Of a stretch of 64,000 bases of DNA, positions 42,487 through 56,524 are shown piece by piece. The position numbers and the translations under genes are program-made. The stretch covers positions 19,305,215-19,369,214 of the forward strand of contig CM038720.1 in assembly GCA_021613375.1 (NCBI GenBank), read 5' to 3'. Below the pieces are notes generated by a model. That model searched no databases. It was not told where the DNA came from and saw nothing but the letters and a program-made list of their open reading frames with translations. The stretch's first letter is position 1, and each line of letters starts with the position of its first letter. This stretch comes from Megaleporinus macrocephalus. Lineage: Eukaryota; Chordata; Actinopteri; Characiformes; Anostomidae.

Positions 42487-44229
42487 CCAGCCTGAACTTT
42501 TGTCTGCAAATGAAACGAAGCATAGCTGCATTCTGCTCATTATTGGAAAAGAAAAAAACGTTTGGCGTTTCATCTGCAATAATAACTTTACATGTGATTA
42601 TTTCTAAAAGCATGTAGGCTGTAGGTCTAATGTAATTGTGTATGTTATGCATTTTTAATCTGTGGTCTACCATATATATCATTTTTGGTAAGACGCAAAC
42701 ATTACTGTAACCACTGGTGGCTTAAACGAAGGGGTTTACGCTCAAACCTACAGGAGGCAAATGAATGCATTCTCCTCTATGTGCAGTTTATTTATGTTCC
42801 TTCTGTTCTTGTAATGAAAAAGCTGTGAAAAACTGTTATTTGGGTTCTGATTTTGGCATTCTGTGTAATTAATTTGCTGCATGGTTTGCAGTGTATTTCA
42901 TTAGTTTTCTTGAATGTATTGATATTTTGTAAATGAGAAGTCACCCAAACTGAGAGAGGATGGGATTAATACTGAGACAACACCACTGCCTGCCAATTAC
43001 AGCAACCCTGTAATAGACAAATACCTTAAACAGGCTTTTGCATCAGGCAGAGAAAGAGGATTACAATATAGAGATATCTGTTCCATTTGTATGTTACGTT
43101 ACATGTGATCATTATTAAAAGCATGCATTTTAATGACTCAAGTTAAAGCAGGCTATTTGTTAAAAGCACTCAAGCTCTGCTTTCAAGGTCTTAAACCTAA
43201 AACTGTTTTTTTAGAAAATGAAAAAAACATTTTTTTGTTGCATGATGATGTCAATGATGACATCAATGAATTGATTCACCCACAAATAATGAATGATTTG
43301 TATGTTTTTTTCTGAACAACTCAGTTAGATACATATGTAGTTTTTAATTCTCTTTCTCATAGAGCTTATTTATGTTATATTGTGTTTCTTGAGAATTTAT
43401 TAAATGTTTTTATCTTTTCTCAAAATTTAAGTGTTGCCAGTATGAAGTGCAGTTAAAAGTGAATTTAAATGTTCTGAATTAGTGAGTGTTTGAAATGTAT
43501 TCTTTCACTATCAGTAGAATAAAACATTTTAAGCTAAAACATAATCACAAAACTATCATAAAACAGTATTTCAGACATCAGGCAGTGTATTCATAACCCT
43601 TTCATGTTTAATGTTTTGGTGAGGGTGCTTTTAGAGGTAGTCAGGTTCCTGTCTCCAACCCTGGTGAATAATTACATTCCCTAGAAGTTACTGTTCCACA
43701 CCAAACTTTTCTGATGACTTTGTTTACATATCAACCATTTAATTATGTATTTTATGCATTCAGAAAAATCAGGGGACTACCAAATAGATCATTTTTGTTA
43801 TGATGCAAGCGTTACTGGTAAAGAGTGCTGACTGGTTGGTGGCTAAAGTGAATAGGTTCACGCTCACTGACATCAGCCCATGTGCAGGTTTAATTGTGAT
43901 CCTTCTGTTCTTTTGTAATAAATAGCTGTAAAACTGGAATCTTTTGGCATTTTATGTAATAATCTGATTTGTGTTACATTAACATTAAATAAAAATTCTT
44001 TCTTCTACATAAAAATATTTTTTTTTGCTCGCTCTGCCGCGCCCTCTGGCTTTTGACGAATCTATAGATATTACAGAGTGACATTTCTTCCTCTACAAAT
44101 TCTCTGTTACTCGAAACTAGAAGTACTAGTGTTTAAAAACTAGAAGAAGACATTACATTTACATTACAATAACATTTACTAAAACAAAGACGAAGATAAG
44201 GAGGAGTAAGCAGGTATACAGCACTGCGC
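42487..44229. other. ccdc17 3' flank / intergenic, with dispersed repeat at 43560-43800
   Basis: Contains candidate AATAAA signals on the plus strand (for example near 43506). 43560-43800 carries cagtgtattcataaccctt and ggttcctgtctccaaccct, parts of the dispersed family. The end of the ccdc17 transcript cannot be fixed. Confidence 0.5.
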
Positions 44230-44350
44230 TACTGTAAACTCCGCCCCTCCAAACAAGTGCGTAATTGGACGCCTCCCAGCGCGTGAACTCATAAATCCGT
44301 TTCTGATTGGTCAAGGCGCGTTTGGCCAAAACGACTCCTCCGTGGTGGTC
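44230..44350 (+). promoter_or_regulatory. Putative proximal promoter of the LRP gene
   Basis: A GC box (ctccgcccctcc, 44239-44250), an inverted CCAAT box (ctgattggt, attgg at 44306-44310) and an AT-rich cataaat at 44290-44296 lie within 120 bp of the ATG. The order fits a short 5'UTR. No start site can be read from sequence. Confidence 0.45.
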
Positions 44351-44408
44351 ATGGACTTATTGCGCCTTCCGACATTGACTGCACTTCTGAGTATATTATT
44401 AGCAGCAG
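44351..44408 (+). CDS. LRP gene exon 1 (signal peptide)
   Basis: ATG at 44351 in gtggtcatgg, encoding a hydrophobic leader [19 protein letters not shown]. Donor gcag|gtaaca leaves one base (phase 1). Confidence 0.85.
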
Positions 44409-47400
44409 GTAACAGTTTTAACGCAAAGCTTTGATGTGAATATACAAAAAAGCGTCTAAAAACATAGTTGTGTTGTAAAGATAAATAAATAAAGGCTGTC
44501 TTCGTAAGAAGTTTGGTTTTCCTCTTCTCGTTTGTGCTTGTCGAACGTTTTCATGACAAGCCAACATAACATTGAGTAGATTTCAACTGTCAACTGTAGG
44601 CTGTATTATACCCTCAGATTGCAACAGTGTCTTTATTTAGCCTCACATTATTTAATTACCAAAGCAATAGCTTTGTTATGCTGATTTTTCTGAGAATGCT
44701 AGCTAACGTTAACTAGTTTAACCCAAGGTTACAGGCGCAGGCAAATACTCGTTTTGGCGCCAAATTCGTCTCCATGATGATGAGGCTTGAGAGATTTTAA
44801 GACCGTTTGGCGGGCTCTGCTCTCTGAGAATCGTTTTCTTATCCCCAAGGTGTCGCGCAGAAATGCGGGAATGGACACTGGCAGTGCGATGATGGGCAGT
44901 GCATCCCGCGGAAGTGGCGCTGTGATGGAAGTGGAGACTGTCTGGACGGCTCAGATGAGATGGACTGTTGTATGTTTGTCTCTGTGTTTTAAAGATGAAT
45001 AGCACTGTTCAGAGTTTTTCTATAAGTCAAATGTTAGGATGCAAACGAAGTTATTCAGAGTGATTTAATGTCAAGTGCTGAGTTAGAGATGTTACTGAGT
45101 TGGAATAATTCTCAGTGGTGAAGATGAGAACCAGACGTCTACCTCTAAAAAAAATCTATTTCAGTGAAGTCACGTGCTTAAATTGGCCTGTGTTTCCATA
45201 AGTTTTCATCATTACTAAATGTAATAATTTTAATCAAATTTGTTTACATTATTGCAAGTTTTGTTGTGTATCAAACCGGGTGATGCATAGCTATATTGCA
45301 ATATTTAAATATATGTGTATAGGACAGTGGGACAGCACGTCAGTTGATTAAAATGTGAAATAACATTCCATAAACAAGCGTAGGTTCAATGGTGGTTTTT
45401 GAAAATGAATACAATTGCTGTGTTTATGTTGTAGACATGGTGACCCCTGATTCCTAACACCACTACTGTAAAGAAGTCTGACTTTGTTTTTCCATGGTGA
45501 ATTATTTCCTATCAAACCATACCAAATGACTGTTTTACATCCTAACAGTACAAGAACCAAAAGATTAGAATGTAAACTGCTTTAATGCAAAACTGAAAGT
45601 ATTGCCCCATATAATTTCTAGGGGTTGATGTCATAGTGGTGCTCTATGTGGAAAGCGTGGTTCACCGCATAGATTTTTAACATACAGCAAATGTGCTTTT
45701 GTTATGCAAATATTTATCTTGATCCAGGTAGATTTAATTCTAATTTCTTCTTTTCATAAGTGTTGATCTATTAGCATCGCCAGATGTGTGCATTAACAGT
45801 ATCAGATATTGGCTTCTATCTCTGTGCATCCCTAATCATGTGCCTAATCGTGTTACCCTCTGTTGTGCCTTAATCTCTTCATATGTGTTCCTTTAGCTTG
45901 TGCACAAAAGGACTTTGAGTGTGCTGATGCCACTATGTGTGTGACCGAGTCAGCAGTGTGTGATGGACATCCCCAGTGCAGTGATGGGTCAGATGAACTC
46001 AACTGCAACCAAAGTACAGGCTGCCTCCCGGGCGACTGGGCATGCAGGAACAGGATCTGCATCTCCCAGAGGCTCCGCTGCAATGGGGTGAACGACTGCG
46101 GTGACCGCTCAGATGAAGAGGGATGCGGTGAGCTGCAATTAAAAGCTGTGGTCAGTTTAGTGTCACATGCTGTTGAATGCATTACTAAAAATGTACTGTC
46201 TGTTGATATTGTGCTAGGGCCTTGTGAAAATCTCAGCATGCGCTGCCCAAATGGATCATGTTTGACCCTGACAGAGAGGTGCGATGGTGTTGCCCAGTGC
46301 TCTGATGGGAGCGATGAGCCAGTTACCTGTGGTATGATGGTGTCTGTTTTGGTGTGTTTTATTCTTTAGTGTGTTTGACAGGCCTACTTTGAGGTGTTCT
46401 GCACACCAAGTTATCAGAAACTAATATCTTTGAATGAAATATATGAAAAAAACTGCTGTGAAATGTAGTTTGCTTATACTTCAAATAAAGTAAAAGGTTT
46501 TTCTTTTTCTGCACCAAAGTTAGTAGCAATTTGCATGTTTTAATTTCTTTATTTGCCCTATCTCAGGTAAAACATGTGAAGTACGAAATGGTGGTTGCAG
46601 TCACAAATGCACAGACCAGCCTTGGGGAACGTTGTGTTCGTGTCCTGGTGGGCTGAAGCTCTCTTCGAATGGAGCCAAGTGTGAAGGTAGGTACATACTG
46701 TGATATCTGGGTGATGTACTGATTCATTTAATGCAACATTTGAAAGTCTTAAGGTGTAAATGTTGTTACTGGTATGCAGATAAATCCAGTTAATGCCACA
46801 TACACAGACATGTTGATTTGTTGTCAGAGTTAATGAGTTAATCTAAGGGGGGAAAGGGATAACCATTAGCTGTTGGCTTTGTATGACAATGGACTGGCTT
46901 CTTAAGGTGATGGCATGTTTTCAGCCTAGCGAAGCGAAGAGGCCCCATCAGCTTGTAATATTTACTCAATTCTAGTAGCATCTGTTAGATTAAAGCTTGT
47001 TATGTTTTGTCCTGTTCAACTTTAAATGCTGTGACGATTACAAACTGCAACTAAAGTCACTTTTTATACACCAGAATGGAATTGCTGCTTTTAAGGTCGA
47101 TTGGAACATTTGAACAAGAAGTATCATAAGACTTTAGCTTCATACCATCTTTGCTGGGCTCAGAGAAACTGCTGTGAGCTTCATAAAAACTTGCTGTTAC
47201 TAAAAAAAGACAAACTTTACAAGCTATAGCGCAACTACTTTATTTTTTCTGTTCATTTTCAAAAAAAACCTCACATACACTGTCGTCTCCGCACTCTCTG
47301 CTTTTTTTGTTCTTCTTATCATAATAAAAGTCTCCCTTATGGTATTACCTTTTGCAGCTAAATATATAGCGTAACCAATATAAGGGAATATAAATAAAAC

Positions 47401-50400
47401 AATACATGTCTATATTATAGACTTTACACTTGCCTGTATCTTGTAAAGGCGATGTATTGACATCTGCCTATTCCTTTCTATTTCTATTTCACCAAATAAT
47501 AATACTTCAGCTTTACTTCAGTTGTTAAATACCAGTCTTGTTAATAGTGGAGGGACATCCATAATGTCACATTATTGTTAATGTACAAAAAATGTTTACT
47601 TGGGTGTCAAAAATGTTTTTATTTGATTAAATATATGCAGGTACTGTACACTGATATACTGCAACTGCCAGTAGTCTTAATTGTATAGTCATAAATTCTT
47701 GCCCCTACCACCTTGCCCTATGGCTTGCCTTGCCCAATACTGTTCTGTGAACGTTTTTCCTGCTCTGCAGATATTGATGAGTGCGCTCAGCCTTATGGGC
47801 CCTGCATGCACATGTGCATCAACACCAAAGGATCTTTTCAGTGTCAGTGTCGCTCAGGTTTCAAGCTTCAGGATGGTAATGTGTGCCAGGCTCAAGGTAC
47901 TTTTTGGAATTAAATGATAATTTTTAGAATCATTTTTAATGTTTTTCCTAACAGTTTCCTAGCAGTTAATTTAATTTTACATTTTGTTTTTTTTGTTTTT
48001 ACAAGGAAACTTCACCAAGCTTCTTACCACCAGGAAGGGACATGTTGGGTTAGTCGATGTGAAAGCCAGAGTATACAAGACCCTTTTTGCAATTGACAGT
48101 GACCCTGTAACCCTGACATTTGACCTCGCACGGAGCCTCTTTTTTTGGGCTGATGGGAATGGGGTCATCTATAAGGTTGAGAATCAGACGACTAGAGTCC
48201 TTTATTCAGGTTAGATGGCCACAGTTTTTGGGTGTTTATCTGCTTTACTGTGACAATTGCTCTGTCTAACTATTGTGTGTACTATTTGTGAGTCGGTTCA
48301 CTTTGTTGCAGTTTTTTATGCTTCTTCTTTGCTTAGGACATAGTGGCATTAAAAGTCTAGCTCTTGACTGGGTCCATGGACAACTTTACTGGTCCAACCC
48401 TAAGCTGAAAAGCATCTACACAGGCTCTTCTGATGGTAGTGCTGTAGGCATGGTCATCTCCAAGGATACAGAACCAGGAGAGTTGGTTCTCCTGCCACTT
48501 GAAAAGTGTGTATTGTCAGTGTTGCATGCATTTAATGTTTTTGACCAAACATTAAGGCATTAATGTTTCTTTTGTTCCTTTTGTAGTACCATGAATTATT
48601 TTTGCACCTATTCATCTTTTCTGTGTAGTGTTTTGTTTTGGATTAACAAAGGACCAAATGATGAAATGACTATTGAGAGAGCCGGAATGGATGGCTCTAT
48701 GCGAACAGCTCTGGTTGTTGTGACTGCTCAGTTGCCGAGAAGCCTTACTTTGGATGTGGCAGCTCGACGACTGTATTGGTTAAGCGATTTCAAAATGGTA
48801 AGTGCCCTTTACTCGAATCTGTAAATCTGTCTCAGTCTTAATTGTAGACCATATGCACTGAGAGAAGTTTTACCTTGGACTGCTTTAAAAAAGATGACAC
48901 GGTTGTTCTGTGAACATTCTATAGTTCTTGGCCACAATTAGTCTTTTTACTTTTGTGTGTAAATGTCTTACATGAAAATAGAGAATAACACAGTAAACAT
49001 TGCAGTCGGTTGAAACAGTAAAAGTGGACGGTACAGGACGTCATACCTTTGGAGAGTTATTTAAAGGAAGGCTTGCTCGGAGCTTGGCAGTGTTCAGTGG
49101 TTGGTTCTACTGGGCTGACGACAAGCGTCTATGGCAAGCTACTCAAATCCAACCTCACCAAAAGAGTTTCATTCTGAAAGCAGCACTGCCGATTGTAACA
49201 GTATATCATGAGCTTCAGCAGCCACAAGGCAAGTCAATTTTTGATATTTTTTTTTGTTTGTTTGTTTTATGTTCTTTGTCTTTGGTGCATCAGAATCTAA
49301 AGTACTGTTTCCTGTTTTGTGAATATGCACTCATTGTGTGTATTTATACATGTTTCTGCAATAGGCTCTTCACCATGTAGAGAATCAGAATGCCAGCTCT
49401 GCATGCCCTCGCTGGCCACTCATGGCAGTTTTACCTGCTCTTGCCCCAAAGGCAAGCTTCCTGTGGCACATGGCTCTTGTGAAAGTATGTAGTGAATTTT
49501 GTGGACATTGGCTGAGCTCTCTTAACGCTGCAGATGAACCATTCTAGATTAATTTTGTTTTTCTCCAACATGACAGATTTTAAGCTTGCCTATGCAACTT
49601 CCACAAGCATATACACAATAGACTATACAACAGAGGGTCCCGTAAAATCTCTTCTCTTCTCGTCGGATGAGGATATTCAGGCTTTCGATATGTACTGGAA
49701 AAGAGGATGGGTGATTTGGGCCAATGGCACAGGTCATGTGAAGGCTAGACTTTTCAGTGAAGATCACTCAGAATTGATTCCAACTTCAAAGCCTGGTATG
49801 TAGAACAAAATGTTCTGTCATAGTCAAAGCATGGTTCTATCCATTTTTGCTAGCAGAATTTTTGATTGTTTATTGTGATTTTCTTAGTATGTAATCTCAA
49901 AGCTGACCAGAAGACTGGAAACTTGTACTGGGTGTCCTGTGATGATCTGTCTATTGGTGTCACTCATGTTGTGCTACCTGATGAGAGCGTCTCTCAGCAG
50001 CTGTACCAGGCAACTGGACAGATTGACGATCTATTTGTGGATTGGCAACGAGGCGAGATGTACTGGCTGGAGGATCTTCAGATCATCAATATGAAACTAA
50101 GCTTGATTGGAGGGAGTGCAAAGGCCATCTACAGTTTCGAAGAGAAGGCAGTCAGCCATATTGTGCTGGACAGGAAAGCAAACAGCTTTCTTTGGCTCTC
50201 TCAGAATGGTTTGTGTTATTTCCAGATTATTTTTTAAATCATGCCACCTTGTTACACAGCACATGCTGTTGACTGACTGTGCTGCGTTTCTCTCACTGTT
50301 TTAGAGCTGCAGGTCATGAGTCTTCTGAAGAAAAGGAAGTACTCTGCTGGTACAAAGTGGACATTTCCAGACTCAATTGTAGCAGCCTATGAGCCCTTTA

Positions 50401-53400
50401 TAGTGACTATGCACAAGGATGCCATCGCACGGTGGAAACGGCAGGATGGGACACGTGTTGAGGTGGTCGCTGTGGAGAGTGGTGTTGTTGGAATATCTGT
50501 AGCAATAAAAGAAGTGAAGCAAGGTGAGTAAAGCGAAGTCTCTTTATAAGAAAGAGGATTATGCACTTTGTTTTAGCTTAGTATGGAGCTGAGCTCTGCT
50601 GTCTACAGCACAATTTACCCTACTCCAAAACACCTGCTTCAATAAAAGGGTCTTACTATGTGGTCAAGTCAAATTATTTGTAAAGTAGATGCGTAGCAAT
50701 GCATTTAGCCCGGTATTAGGATTTTCCACAATGCTTTGTCACATTTACATGATACAAATTTTCACATTTGTACATTGCAGTGTCCCAATACATTTACACC
50801 CCTTTTGTAAACCATGTTTAAAAGAAACTAAGCGAAGATTTATATTGACAAATAAAATATCAGAAAGGCTGAAATGGTGCGAAAAGAAATGACTAGAAGA
50901 TGGCAAAGAGAAGTAAAACAGGCCACTATAATATAGAAAACACACATTAATTTGACGCCACAGACTTCAAAGGAGAAGTCAAGTTCCACTTAACTCTCTC
51001 GGGTCGGCGATGTGTGTTATGTGCAACATCAAAGGACCTCATACATATAAAAATAAATATCTTGTGAATGCTGCACGCTAGAGACTTGATTAATTTTGCC
51101 TGGAAGGGCCACGTTCTGTCAACAAGTCAGGAACACAGCTTCTCAACCCAAGGTGTTGGTGGATGGTTCACAGCTTTGCCAACAATAACTCATCCACACA
51201 GAGATCAGCTGTTCAATGTTTATTTTACAAAGACTTAAAAAATACAAAGTTTCTGAAAGGTTGCTGTCATTGAAATATTATGCTACCCTTCAAGGACAAA
51301 ATAAAAATGAGTCTGATTTACACATTAATCTACACAAGGAGTTACACACGAATTTGTAATTAAATTTCATTTAACATCAGAATCGTTAATCGTTGCAGAG
51401 CTAGCAGTTTTTTAAACTGACCTGAAAGTCAACAAAACAACTTTTGCAGCCGATCTAGTGCCAGAGTTCATATAATGCTCTCTGTAAACTGGTTCCATTT
51501 AAGTTCAGCATATTAGCCAAATGCTTCTTATCCATGTTTAGTCATGACCAGTCATGGCAGCACTTCCTTACTAGTTCCTAATAATCTAGGAATACTGCTC
51601 CTATCAGATAAATATGCAGTAGATCAGATAAATACACTGGTCTTTATAGAGCAATAATAGAACCTCAGTCCATTTCAAATCGGCCAGTTAGGAATTAGTT
51701 AGTACACCAAGTTTAGGACTCTCAAATCTGGATGGGCAGCTAATCCATGCCTCTCATTTCTGTCCCAGAATAAAAAAATCTCAGTTTTACCTTTATTCAC
51801 CTGCAGAGGGGTTTGTCCCGTCCAGTTAAGGGGTCAGAGGTACAGGAAGTAAGCTGTATGACAAAAAATAAAAATATTGTTTTTAGCTTGGAGTTTAATT
51901 GTTTGTAGTTAATGGTATCTGTTGAAGACCTGCAGAATTTCATAAAGAATGCTGGTGTTTTGGCTAGTAATGCTTAGTAAAGTCTTCTTACATTAGATGA
52001 TGAAGCAACTTCTCGCAGACCCTTTGATTTGTGTAGAGGAACGTTAGTCTGCATCTCACAATTCCAGCATTGTGATTGCTAGAAAGATTGTCTTGATGGT
52101 TCTAATGAGGCGGGTTGCTCCACTGTTACAGAGACCAGCAAGACTGCTCCCTTGAGGTGCCGTTTGGGCTTAAAGCCCTGTAAGGACGGCAGTGACTGTG
52201 TCCTGCTTAGTCATGTGTGTGATGGAGAGGTAGACTGTAAAGATGGATCTGATGAAGTTGGATGCGAACATCAATGCAGAACAGGTACACTACTGATCTT
52301 TGCTTTATGCTTTAGGTGGCTAGGTGCCTGTGAAGTTACCTTTTTATTTTTCCTTAGATCAGTTCCACTGCGCTCATGGCCGAAAATGTATAGACAAGAA
52401 GCAGGTGTGTGATGGGACTCCTCAGTGTCAGGATCGCTCTGATGAGATGAACTGCTTTACACGCTCTGAAAACTGCAAACATCACTGTGACAACAATACT
52501 CGCTGCATTCCTGAAAACTTCCTGTGTGATGGAGAGAGAGACTGTGTGGACGGCACTGATGAAGTAGACTGCCGTAAGTCTTATGGACATTAGTTTATGC
52601 TTTCATGCTTTATTACATCCAGTTTAATTGTTATTCCTTCTGACTTCCAGCTTCAGCCACTGTAGCACCTTCTGATAAACCTGCTACTGCTGAAACAACC
52701 TGTAAAAGTCCCTATATACATTGTGAAGGCACGTCACTCTGTGTCAGTCAGTCTCAGCTGTGTGATGGGAAACTGGACTGTCCTAATGGATTTGATGAGC
52801 TCTTCTGTTTACATGCATGCTCAGATCCAGGTGGGGTGTCCTCCTCTGATCAAACCACTCAAACAGTACTGATATAATGACTGTACCACCTTGTACTTCT
52901 GTTCAGCTGCTCAGGTGTGCTTATATATTCATAATATAACTAAGATGAATTGTAGTACAGATTAATTATAGTACAGAAAACCTCACTGAACGACCAGAGG
53001 TCCTAATTGGACTAACTGGACGTTTTGTTATTGTGTCTCCAGGTCAGCAAATTGCCAATTAAATATTATACTTTTGGAACAAAAGATATTTTATTTAAAA
53101 TAGTTTGTAATTTTACATGAAATATTTAACTTTTTTAGTCCTATGCTAGCTAGCTTTAGCCCTGTGCTTTGACATCTGACCTGGCTGTGTTAGCCCAGTC
53201 GTTATCCTGAACACCAAACAGTAAAGGTAAAATCTGAGATTAGCATTTTATTACTGTTAGCACAAACATTAACATTATTAATTTATATCAGCAAGTTTAA
53301 AGTACATACTGATATCGTCATCATGCGAGATATGAAATTGATTTCCTCACAAAAAATTGTGAAGATGAAAGCTAATTCCAGATGTACTTCATCCAATGTA

Positions 53401-56400
53401 TGCAGTGACTAACCATTCACTGGTTTTCAAGGTGGCAGGAGGGAAGGCATGCATCTGAATTTTGAATAGAAATGTCCGCCGCTATAGGCTAGGCTAAGCG
53501 AGTTAATTAACCAGCTAGGCAGATTATGTCTTTTTTTAAAAACTCAAAGCATAATGTACATAAATAATGGCTTTGTCTGGCTTAAGCTTCAGGTTTTGTT
53601 AAGAAAACTGTGGTGCAATAAATGTTATCACAGTTATTACTAGGGGTGTGTTTAAAAAATAAATTTTTTAATTCAAATCGATCTTCATTTGAATAATCCA
53701 ATATCGATTCGTATAAAACCGAGATCGATTTTTAAAATTAGCAAGAAGAGGACCTGCGTCTGTGGCTGAAGGCGCTAAATTTAAAACATCCACCAAAACC
53801 TGTCTGTTCTTACCTTTCTGTGGAGGAGAACCAGCATCAGAGCATCCTTATCCAGCTCAGAAGAAGCAGACACGTTGGGTGTTTGTGAGTTAAGTAACGG
53901 TTTTTGATCAGTGTACACTGCGCTAGGCTGACTGTAGCTAACACCCACGCAGAGTGGCTCGGGCAGCTGGCTTGACTTGGGTTTAACTGGCTTTCAGAAA
54001 TATAAACTCACCGTCTGTGTGTAGGAGTGCATGGCCGACCTTCCCACTAAGCAGGTACTGATACGCTTCACTACTTGTATAGTTTTTCATTGCCGAACCA
54101 TCTACACCTTCCGAGAGTACAAAATAACTAAAAACAGCGCCGTAGGTAACCTCAGGCCACCTTTAAATATAATCCACCCCCTGTGTTATTAACCTTGGAT
54201 GAGACATTGTTGTCCCAGTCGAAATTCTTATTGCTTCTCTGGTCTCCTCCCATGTAACTGTATTCATTTTGGTTAGCTGAGCGGAAGTTCTAACACACAG
54301 GCGGAAGAAACACACGCTTGAAAGTGGGTGTGGCGAAATACGGTGAATATAAACATATAAACACTAATGTTTTTCATAATGGTAGGGTGAGTGTTCCTTC
54401 TACATTTACCACATTAGTTCTCTAAAAATCTCTTTTCATATTCAAACAAAACATATTTTTGCAACTGAAATATCCCTAAATGAATCGATATCGAATTGAA
54501 TTGGGACCTTGTGAATCGGGATCGAAACGATCCAGGAAATCAGTGGCGATACCCAGCCCTAGTTATTACATGATATCCTTATTATTATTTGATTTAATAG
54601 AATTATGACCCTATAGTAGATTCAGTGGTTTGTTGAATAAACACTTTTTAATTTTAAAATAATACAACTTAAGTGTTTTATATTTGCTTCTGCTTGAACT
54701 TAACATCTTTGCTTTATATATAATATTTAAGCAAGGGTAGAGGTCAAGTCAACAGGATTGTGTTAGAGTGAAAGGAGTTTCTGTTCATTTTAGTATGGCT
54801 GTGAAATAGTTTTTTCATTGTGTAGGTCATTTCCTGTGTAAGAACAAATGGAAGTGTATTGATGAGGCTTTGGTGTGTGATGGCCACTCTGACTGTCCTG
54901 ACGGTTCCGACGAGTCCACCTGTCCTCCCTGTCTACTGCATTGTGATGAAGGGACAGTGTGTCTAACCAACAAGCAGTTCTGTGATGGAAAAACGGACTG
55001 TAAAGACGGCTCAGATGAAAGGAACTGCTGTACGGTCTTTGTGTTTCTAACTCTAAATTCTTAATTTGGAAATTTGGAACAGGATTTATTTTTTATTTCT
55101 AAATGGCTTTCACAGATGCCCGAGGACACAAAGGAGTAGGAGCTTCATCACTGAAGTGCCCTCTGGGCTTCAAACCATGCAAGGATGGAAGTGACTGTAT
55201 CCTCAACAGCCATGTGTGTGATGGAGAGGAGGACTGCAAGGATGGGTCAGATGAGAGCAACTGTGAGCGCAATTGTAAAAAAGGTAAGGACTTGTACTAG
55301 ACCAACTACGTTGAATAATAATCTAAATAAATGATGGGCAGGATGAACTTAAAATAATTGCACATTTGTGATTTTCCTCAGTTGACATGTATTTGATGGA
55401 ACTTTTGGATTAACAAAAACCCAAAAACTTTCAGATATAAAAATACATAGTATTGAACAGAAAGCATGCAAATTCTGATACAATGTGGCCTGTGTAGATT
55501 TGAACCCAGAGGCCTGAAAACGCACCAGGCAGAAGTTACTGTGGCCTGATAAAGTAACAAGTCTTTTCATGAGCATTTCCACCTGTTTTTTAGCAGACTG
55601 GGTGCCCCCCTTCTCTAGATAGTTTGATATTTATTTTATACTAAACTCATAGCAGAAAAGAATAAAGTCTGTGTTTCAGGTTGCGGCCTTGTGAAAACCA
55701 GAAACCAGTGCAAGATAAGAGAAACTCAGCAGTAGCTTAGAGAGAAAGAAGTTCAGTTTAAATGCAGTAATGGTATGCAAATGACATGCGACAATCATGT
55801 TTATTAAGGAAGAAAGCTAAGACTGTTTAAAAGGAAACATATCTTTGCAACCATTCTCTGTATCTGGGTCATGTTAAGTGTATTCTAAAAGGCATTCCTC
55901 GTCTTTCAAGATGAAGTAAAGAAATCCACTTTTCCCCATCATTGAGCCTTTGAGAATTCTGAAGGAACGACATGTCAGTGAACTTTGAGTAAGGCAGACA
56001 TTTTTGTGTAACAGGCAGATGTGCAAAGCGTACAGCAGGTCAGGCTTAGGTTTTGATCCGACCTCAACCCAACACAGTATTGTGGTTTGAATATGATTGT
56101 AAGGTCTGGAAGATAGGCATGAAGAAATAATTATCACACCTCTGCTCAAAAATAAAAAATTTGTTTTTAAATGAAAATAATACTTATATAAAAAAGGTCA
56201 CCTGTTATAATAGACCTGACAGTAAACATGTCTTTTGGTGCAGGTTTATGGCAGCTTGCGTACTAATTGCAGTCCCTGTTGAAGGACTGCAGGCACTTTC
56301 CAAGGCCTTTGCCACATGGTTGACCTATTAGAAATTGTGTTGTCCGTGGTTATAGAAGATATTGTTGACTTAAATCTGATTTTTCTAATGATGACAGTAG

Positions 56401-56479
56401 TTCAATTTTAGAGTAGCAGTAATGTGTATAATGAAAGATAAATAATGTGGATTTAAAAATGCAACTCAGAACGCGGTGT

Positions 56480-56524
<45 letters not shown>

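Noticed and set aside
45853..46239. Minus-strand frames opposite LDLa exons (also 57464-57718, 61039-61314)
   Set aside because: Mirror frames of Cys-rich exons; no splice context or family similarity.
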